Of a stretch of DNA of 29,307 nt, positions 24,644 to 29,307 are shown in pieces (positions within the stretch are counted from its first letter, which is position 1; the number at the start of each line of letters is the position of its first letter). Both the position numbers and the translations under genes were made by a program. The stretch comes from CAZEDU01 sp964511185 (lineage in GTDB: Bacteria > Myxococcota > Myxococcia > Myxococcales > Myxococcaceae): the NCBI GenBank assembly GCA_964511185.1, contig CAZEDU010000062.1, positions 1 to 29,307 on the forward strand. The letters are read 5' to 3'. The notes under the pieces were generated by a model. That model saw only the letters and a list, made by a program, of their open reading frames with translations. It did not search any database and was not told where the DNA came from.

Positions 24644-26303
24644 CGTTTGGGTCGCCTGCGCCGTGTCGTTCGGCGCGGGCTGCGCGAAGCGGCACCCGTT
24701 GGAGTCGAACGTGCCCACCACCGTGTACTTGGCGAAGCGGGTCCGCACGATGGACGCCGGGCGCCCGACCGCTGAGGCGTTCGCGGTCCGCGACGGGCGC
24801 GTGCTGCGGGTGGGCACGAAGAAGGCGGTGCTCGACGCGGTGGGCCCGAGCGCGCAGGTGGTGGAGTGGAAGGACGCGGTGGTGGTGCCCGGGTTGACCG
24901 ACGCGCACGCGCACCTGCTCGGTTTGGGCACCGCGCTGAGCACGCTCAACCTGGTCGGCGCGAAGTCCATCGACGAGGTGCTCGCGCGCGCCAAGGCGGC
25001 TGGCCCCGAGAGCCTGCAGGGGGACTGGCTGCTCGGGCGCGGGTGGGACCAGAACGACTGGTCCGGGAAGGAGCGGGCGCTGCCGACCAAGGCGCGGCTC
25101 GACGCCGCTTTCCCCGACAGGCCGGTGGTGCTCACGCGGGTGGACGGGCACGCCATTTGGGTGAACTCGGCGGCCCTGAAGGCGGCCGGCATCGACAGGA
25201 AGAGCAAGGACCCCGTGGGCGGGCGCATCGTGCGAGGCAAGAAGGGCGAGCCCACCGGCGTGCTCGTCGACAACGCGATGGCGCTGGTGCGCTCGAAGGT
25301 TCCGCCCCTGACGCTGGAGCAGCGCGCCGCGCGGTTGCAGGCGGCGCTCCGCCGCTGCGTCGAGGTGGGGCTGACAGGGATTCACGATGCGGGGATGGAG
25401 CTTGCGACGTTCAAGCAGCTCCAGCAGTGGGACCTCCTGGCGCTCTTGCCGATTCGCATCTACGCCATGGCCGACGGGCAGGGGCCCGACGCCGACGCGT
25501 ACTTGGGGCAGGGGCCGTTTCAGGGGCGGCTGCTCACGATGCGGGCCGCGAAGCTGCTCGCGGATGGCGCGCTCGGCTCGCGGGGGGCGGCGCTGTTCGA
25601 GCCGTACAGCGACGAGAAGGGCCAGTCGGGTTTTCTCTTGATGACGGAAGAGGACTTCGCCGCGCGCGCGGGCGCGTTCGCCGAGCGGGGGTTCCAGGTC
25701 GCCGTGCACGCGATTGGCGATAAGGCCAACGCGGTGACCATCGATGTCTTGAGCGAGCTCGAGAAGAGGAAGCCCGGCAGCCGGCACCGGGTGGAGCACG
25801 CGCAGGTCTTGAGGCGCGGGGACATCGAGCGGCTGGCGAAGGGCGGGCTGCTCGCCAGCATGCAGCCCACCCACTGCACCAGCGACATGCCCTGGGCGCC
25901 GGCGCGCTTGGGGCCCGAGCGCGTGAAGGGGGCCTACGCGTGGAAGAGCCTGCTTCAGGCCGGCGCGCCGCTCGCGTTCGGGAGCGACTTCCCCGTCGAG
26001 GCGCCGACCGTGTTGTCCGGGTTGTACGCCGCGCGCACGCGGCAGAGCGCTTCCGGCGAGCCCCAGGAAGGCTGGCTGCCCGAGGAGCGGCTGTCGGGCG
26101 AGGAGACGCTAGCGGCGTTCACCACCGGCGCCGCGTACGCCGCGTTCGCGGAGAAGGAGCGCGGGCAGCTGAAGGAGGGGATGGACGCCGACTTCGTCGT
26201 GCTGTCGGCGGACCCCGTGGAGGACGCGCCCGCCGCGCTGCTCGAGGCGAAGGTCCTCGCGACCGTGGTCGAGGGCCGCGTCGTCTACCAGGCCCCGCGG
26301 TAG
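24615..26303 (+). CDS. YtcJ-type amidohydrolase family 3 lipoprotein
   Basis: This 562-residue metal-dependent hydrolase starts at TTG 24615, with GGGGAG about 8 nt upstream, inside the end of the peroxidase gene. A lipoprotein-type signal ends at SFGAGC (Cys23), so it acts outside the cytoplasm, unusual for this family. Typical elements are the metal-site DAHAHLLGLG (about 96-105), GRGWDQNDW (about 141-149), the HDAGMEL segment, HAIGDKANAVTIDVL, RHRVEHAQVL, and LAFGSDFPVEAPTVLSGLYAA, followed by the C-terminal metal-dependent hydrolase barrel edge GMDADFVVLSADP. Substrates of YtcJ-like enzymes are mostly unknown; N-substituted amides are proposed. The coupling to a peroxidase is unexplained. 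Confidence 0.92.
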   Translation: MPRRLLCLASVWVACAVSFGAGCAKRHPLESNVPTTVYLAKRVRTMDAGRPTAEAFAVRDGRVLRVGTKKAVLDAVGPSAQVVEWKDAVVVPGLTDAHAHLLGLGTALSTLNLVGAKSIDEVLARAKAAGPESLQGDWLLGRGWDQNDWSGKERALPTKARLDAAFPDRPVVLTRVDGHAIWVNSAALKAAGIDRKSKDPVGGRIVRGKKGEPTGVLVDNAMALVRSKVPPLTLEQRAARLQAALRRCVEVGLTGIHDAGMELATFKQLQQWDLLALLPIRIYAMADGQGPDADAYLGQGPFQGRLLTMRAAKLLADGALGSRGAALFEPYSDEKGQSGFLLMTEEDFAARAGAFAERGFQVAVHAIGDKANAVTIDVLSELEKRKPGSRHRVEHAQVLRRGDIERLAKGGLLASMQPTHCTSDMPWAPARLGPERVKGAYAWKSLLQAGAPLAFGSDFPVEAPTVLSGLYAARTRQSASGEPQEGWLPEERLSGEETLAAFTTGAAYAAFAEKERGQLKEGMDADFVVLSADPVEDAPAALLEAKVLATVVEGRVVYQAPR

Positions 26304-26339
26304 CGCTGTCAGGCCGCTTCGGAAGTGCCAAAAACCGAC

Positions 26340-26369
26340 TTGACGCTGTGGCGGATCGCCACGTAAGGA
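26340..26369 (+). promoter_or_regulatory. Putative promoter of the tRNA-Phe gene
   Basis: TTGACG (26340-26345) and TAAGGA (26364-26369) are 18 nt apart, giving a start point near 26376 and a short 5' leader before the tRNA at 26395. The match is reasonable for a housekeeping promoter. Confidence 0.45.
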
Positions 26370-26394
26370 CACGGCGCTTCGCGTCGAGAGATAC

Positions 26395-27593
<1,199 letters not shown>

Positions 27594-27796
27594 CCGAAAG
27601 TCTCCTTCACGTAGTTTTCCCAGAGGTACAGCGGCACCCGGAGCAGTGTGCCAGTTCCCTCCGACCTTCCTGCCGCACGACGAAGATGAATGTAAGCCGT
27701 CGATTTTGAGCACCCGAGTGCACGCACGACGTCTTTGACACGAACGAAGGCGGTCAAAGTCATCGCGCGGGAATTGACGATGTCACCCATGCGCGA

Positions 27797-27826
27797 ACGG
27801 TATGGCAGGATTCGTTATGAAGTCAA
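27797..27826 (-). promoter_or_regulatory. Candidate promoter for the HTH-integrase genes
   Basis: Read on the minus strand, TTGACT (27826-27821) and TACCGT (27802-27797) are 18 nt apart. A start point near 27790 would coincide with the ATG of the HTH gene, giving a leaderless message. The -35 is near consensus. Confidence 0.4.
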
Positions 27827-27843
27827 AACGACGTCTCTAAAAA

Positions 27844-28398
27844 CTAGGCGCCGAGGTGTGTGCGAATTGCAGCGACGAGGTCGGGCGCGCTACGGGCGAG
27901 ACGATCGAGCAGCTCGTCGAACGTCATTGACGGTTTCTTCAGATCCGCCGCCTGCTCGCGAAGGAGTTCGACAAAGCCCTGCGGGTCGAGATCGAAGAGG
28001 TTGCAGAGGAAGTGATCTGGCGACTGTGCCTCGATGCCGTCCGGCAGCTCGGAAAAGTCGCGAAGATTGGACGTCACGATTACCTGGGCCCCCACCTTCA
28101 CTGCGGCTGCTGCGACGTGGCGGTCTTTCGCATGGTTTTTCATTGCGGGCACCAGGTGCTCATAAGAAGTCACCTCTGCGTCTGGAAAAACGCCCTCCAT
28201 GAGGGCCCGAAGCCGGGCCGCTTTGTCTTCGGGCATGGTCCCCGACGACACGAGATTTGAGGTCATCTCATCGAGGATCTCAGCCGACCAGTGCACCTGA
28301 TAGAAGTCGGCCGCGGCCGCACGAAGTAACGTGTCCCGCAGCGTGAACGGAAAGAGGACATTCGCGTCGAGGACGACGATGAAGGGTGCGGGAACCAT
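27844..28398 (-). CDS. PIN-domain toxin of a toxin-antitoxin pair
   Basis: The 184-residue protein has the PIN-domain ribonuclease pattern (VapC-like, PIN_3 type). The acidic metal-binding residues are Asp11 in VVLDANVLF, Glu44 in ILDEM, Asp92 in AKDRHVAAAAV, and Asn111/Asp114 in TSNLRDF. Such enzymes cut tRNA or other RNAs and are held inactive by the antitoxin. The gene lies 15 nt downstream of an HTH protein on the same strand, the usual antitoxin-first order. The C-terminal extension (about 130-184, with MTFDELLDRLARSAPDLVAAIRTHLGA) is helical and longer than in small VapC toxins. Confidence 0.88.
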   Translation of the reverse strand: MVPAPFIVVLDANVLFPFTLRDTLLRAAAADFYQVHWSAEILDEMTSNLVSSGTMPEDKAARLRALMEGVFPDAEVTSYEHLVPAMKNHAKDRHVAAAAVKVGAQVIVTSNLRDFSELPDGIEAQSPDHFLCNLFDLDPQGFVELLREQAADLKKPSMTFDELLDRLARSAPDLVAAIRTHLGA

Positions 28399-28413
28399 TC
28401 GAATCGAGTCGAG

Positions 28414-28914
28414 CTACTTCAACTCGGAATCGTATCCGCCAAAGTCCTGGGTGAGTCGAGAGAGATTGCGAAGCCCGGCACGTCGATCCTTGTCGCGCTG
28501 ATCTTTGTAAGCGAGTACGTCCTCGATGCGGAGTCGTCGATGCTTCCCGGTCTTAGCGAACGAGATCTTTCCTTGGTCGAGTAGGCGCACGAGGTACTGC
28601 CGCGAGACGTTTAGGATGTTCGCCGCTTGCTGTGTCGTGATCACCTTGCCGACCGGCACGACTGTTAGTGCGTCGCCGCGCGCCATGACCTCAACCACGC
28701 GCTCCAGCACGTAGAAAATCGACGCTGGAATCGGCAGCGTCTCGCCACTCGGTCCGACCAGCTGACACTTTGGTGCTCGCCGCTTCGGTGGATGAGCGAT
28801 CCCTTCGAGAGCTCGCGAGAGTGCGGCAACTTGAGCTCTTTGCTCTGGTGGAGCAGCGACGGGCGTCATTCGCCGGATTTGGTCTTCAAGCGCGTCGGCT
28901 GTGGAAGTGCTCAT
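28414..28914 (-). CDS. HTH (excisionase-family) antitoxin
   Basis: The 166-residue protein has an N-terminal helical stretch (1-45), a linker, and a DNA-binding domain at about 91-136 (VITTQQAANILNVSRQYLVRLLDQG...KHRRLRIEDVLAYK) of the HTH_17/excisionase type. Proteins of this kind are common antitoxin partners of PIN toxins and normally repress their own promoter. GAGAGAC lies about 9 nt before the ATG at 28914. Direct repeats upstream (28958-28986) are possible binding sites. Confidence 0.85.
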   Translation of the reverse strand: MSTSTADALEDQIRRMTPVAAPPEQRAQVAALSRALEGIAHPPKRRAPKCQLVGPSGETLPIPASIFYVLERVVEVMARGDALTVVPVGKVITTQQAANILNVSRQYLVRLLDQGKISFAKTGKHRRLRIEDVLAYKDQRDKDRRAGLRNLSRLTQDFGGYDSELK

Positions 28915-28957
28915 GGCGTGGTCTCTCGCAAACGAAGGTACCCACCAAACGACCTAT

Positions 28958-28986
28958 ACGCAACCCCATACGTCCCAAACGCAACC
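28958..28986 (-). promoter_or_regulatory. Direct repeats upstream of the toxin-antitoxin genes
   Basis: ACGCAACC occurs at 28958-28965 and 28979-28986, exactly 21 nt apart (two helical turns), 44-72 nt before the antitoxin start. CAAACG also recurs at 28929, 28946 and 28976. The spacing fits paired binding by a HTH antitoxin on the same face of DNA. Confidence 0.45.
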
Positions 28987-29067
28987 GGCAGCGCGTAAAC
29001 ATCTGAATCATTTAGATTTCTATCGGAGACCATTCGAGCGCGCGCTCCCTCTCATCGATCAGGTCCT

Positions 29068-29283
29068 TCACGCCTGCGTGCGCCGGAAACGGAGACGCCG
29101 GGGCCTACCGCGCGGTCGCCCCAGCTCAGCGAACAGCCGCGCAAATTCGAAATCGTTTGCCCCCAGAGTAGGGAAGTCCTCCCGGAGCTCCAGCAAGGGA
29201 GTTCCCTTGCGCAGGAGCTCTCCGACGTGCCGAATCGAAACGCGAGTGCCTTTGGGCTTGATCCGGTTCGGTAGACAGTTGGA
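29068..29283 (-). pseudogene. DUF433-like antitoxin remnant without start codon
   Basis: On the minus strand a frame of 71 codons ends at TGA (29068-29070) and is bounded upstream by TAG at 29284-29286. It reads ...KGTRVSIRHVGELLRKG... then LREDFPTLGANDFEFARLF, the pattern of DUF433 antitoxins (GTRxxVxxxLxxLxxG...ILEDYPxLxxxDVxAAL). No ATG, GTG or TTG lies between the TAG and the conserved part, so the 5' end has been lost or shifted out of frame. It lacks its usual PIN toxin partner. The tail is Arg-rich (GRPRGRPRRLRFRR). The stretch 28915-29067 to its left holds only the direct repeats and no gene. Confidence 0.6.
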
Positions 29284-29307
29284 CTACGCCGCTGCCCTCT
29301 CGAACTC

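Overview
The window is a high-GC bacterial chromosome segment, most likely from Myxococcota or a close deltaproteobacterial relative. The evidence is the strong G/C preference at third codon positions, the many lipoproteins, a large PAS/GAF hybrid histidine kinase, a lone CpaF-type ATPase, Cys-rich lipoprotein paralogues and pre-peptidase-like repeat lipoproteins. The assignment rests on gene content and composition only.

Left part (1-8.3 kb): the end of an unknown gene; dnaJ followed 5 nt later by a DUF3105 lipoprotein; a 372-nt non-coding stretch with a large hairpin; a pair of unknown genes (an NHL-type propeller protein that seems to start at CTG, and a His-rich helical protein); an LpoA/LppC-like lipoprotein gene split by one in-frame amber codon; and a WD40 lipoprotein with a retropepsin-like insertion. 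These last two are neighbours on the same strand and both face the cell envelope.

Middle (8.3-19.1 kb): a GtrA-type membrane protein and a ferredoxin-reductase-like flavoprotein on the minus strand; a small membrane protein resembling a GT51 transglycosylase without its catalytic motifs; a CpaF/TadA ATPase with a long disordered tail; a TPR protein; a YfiR-like secreted protein; gyrA; and, convergent to gyrA, a hybrid sensor kinase.

Right-middle (19.1-26.3 kb): a lipoprotein with pre-peptidase-like repeats; two tandem Cys-rich lipoprotein paralogues separated by an intrinsic terminator; a DUF1232 membrane protein; and an overlapping pair made of a di-haem cytochrome c peroxidase and a YtcJ-type amidohydrolase.

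Right end (26.4-29.3 kb): tRNA-Phe(GAA) carries an integrated element. The tyrosine integrase reads antisense into the tRNA gene, so the tRNA 3' part is the attachment site. Behind it are a small HTH protein, a PIN-toxin/HTH-antitoxin pair and a DUF433-like remnant with no start codon. The element has visibly lower GC and different codon use, and its far end lies outside the window.

I see no CRISPR array, rRNA, insertion sequence or recognisable new defence system. The most unusual items are the WD40/retropepsin fusion, the degenerate transglycosylase, the amber-split lipoprotein gene and the CTG-start propeller gene with its His-rich partner.
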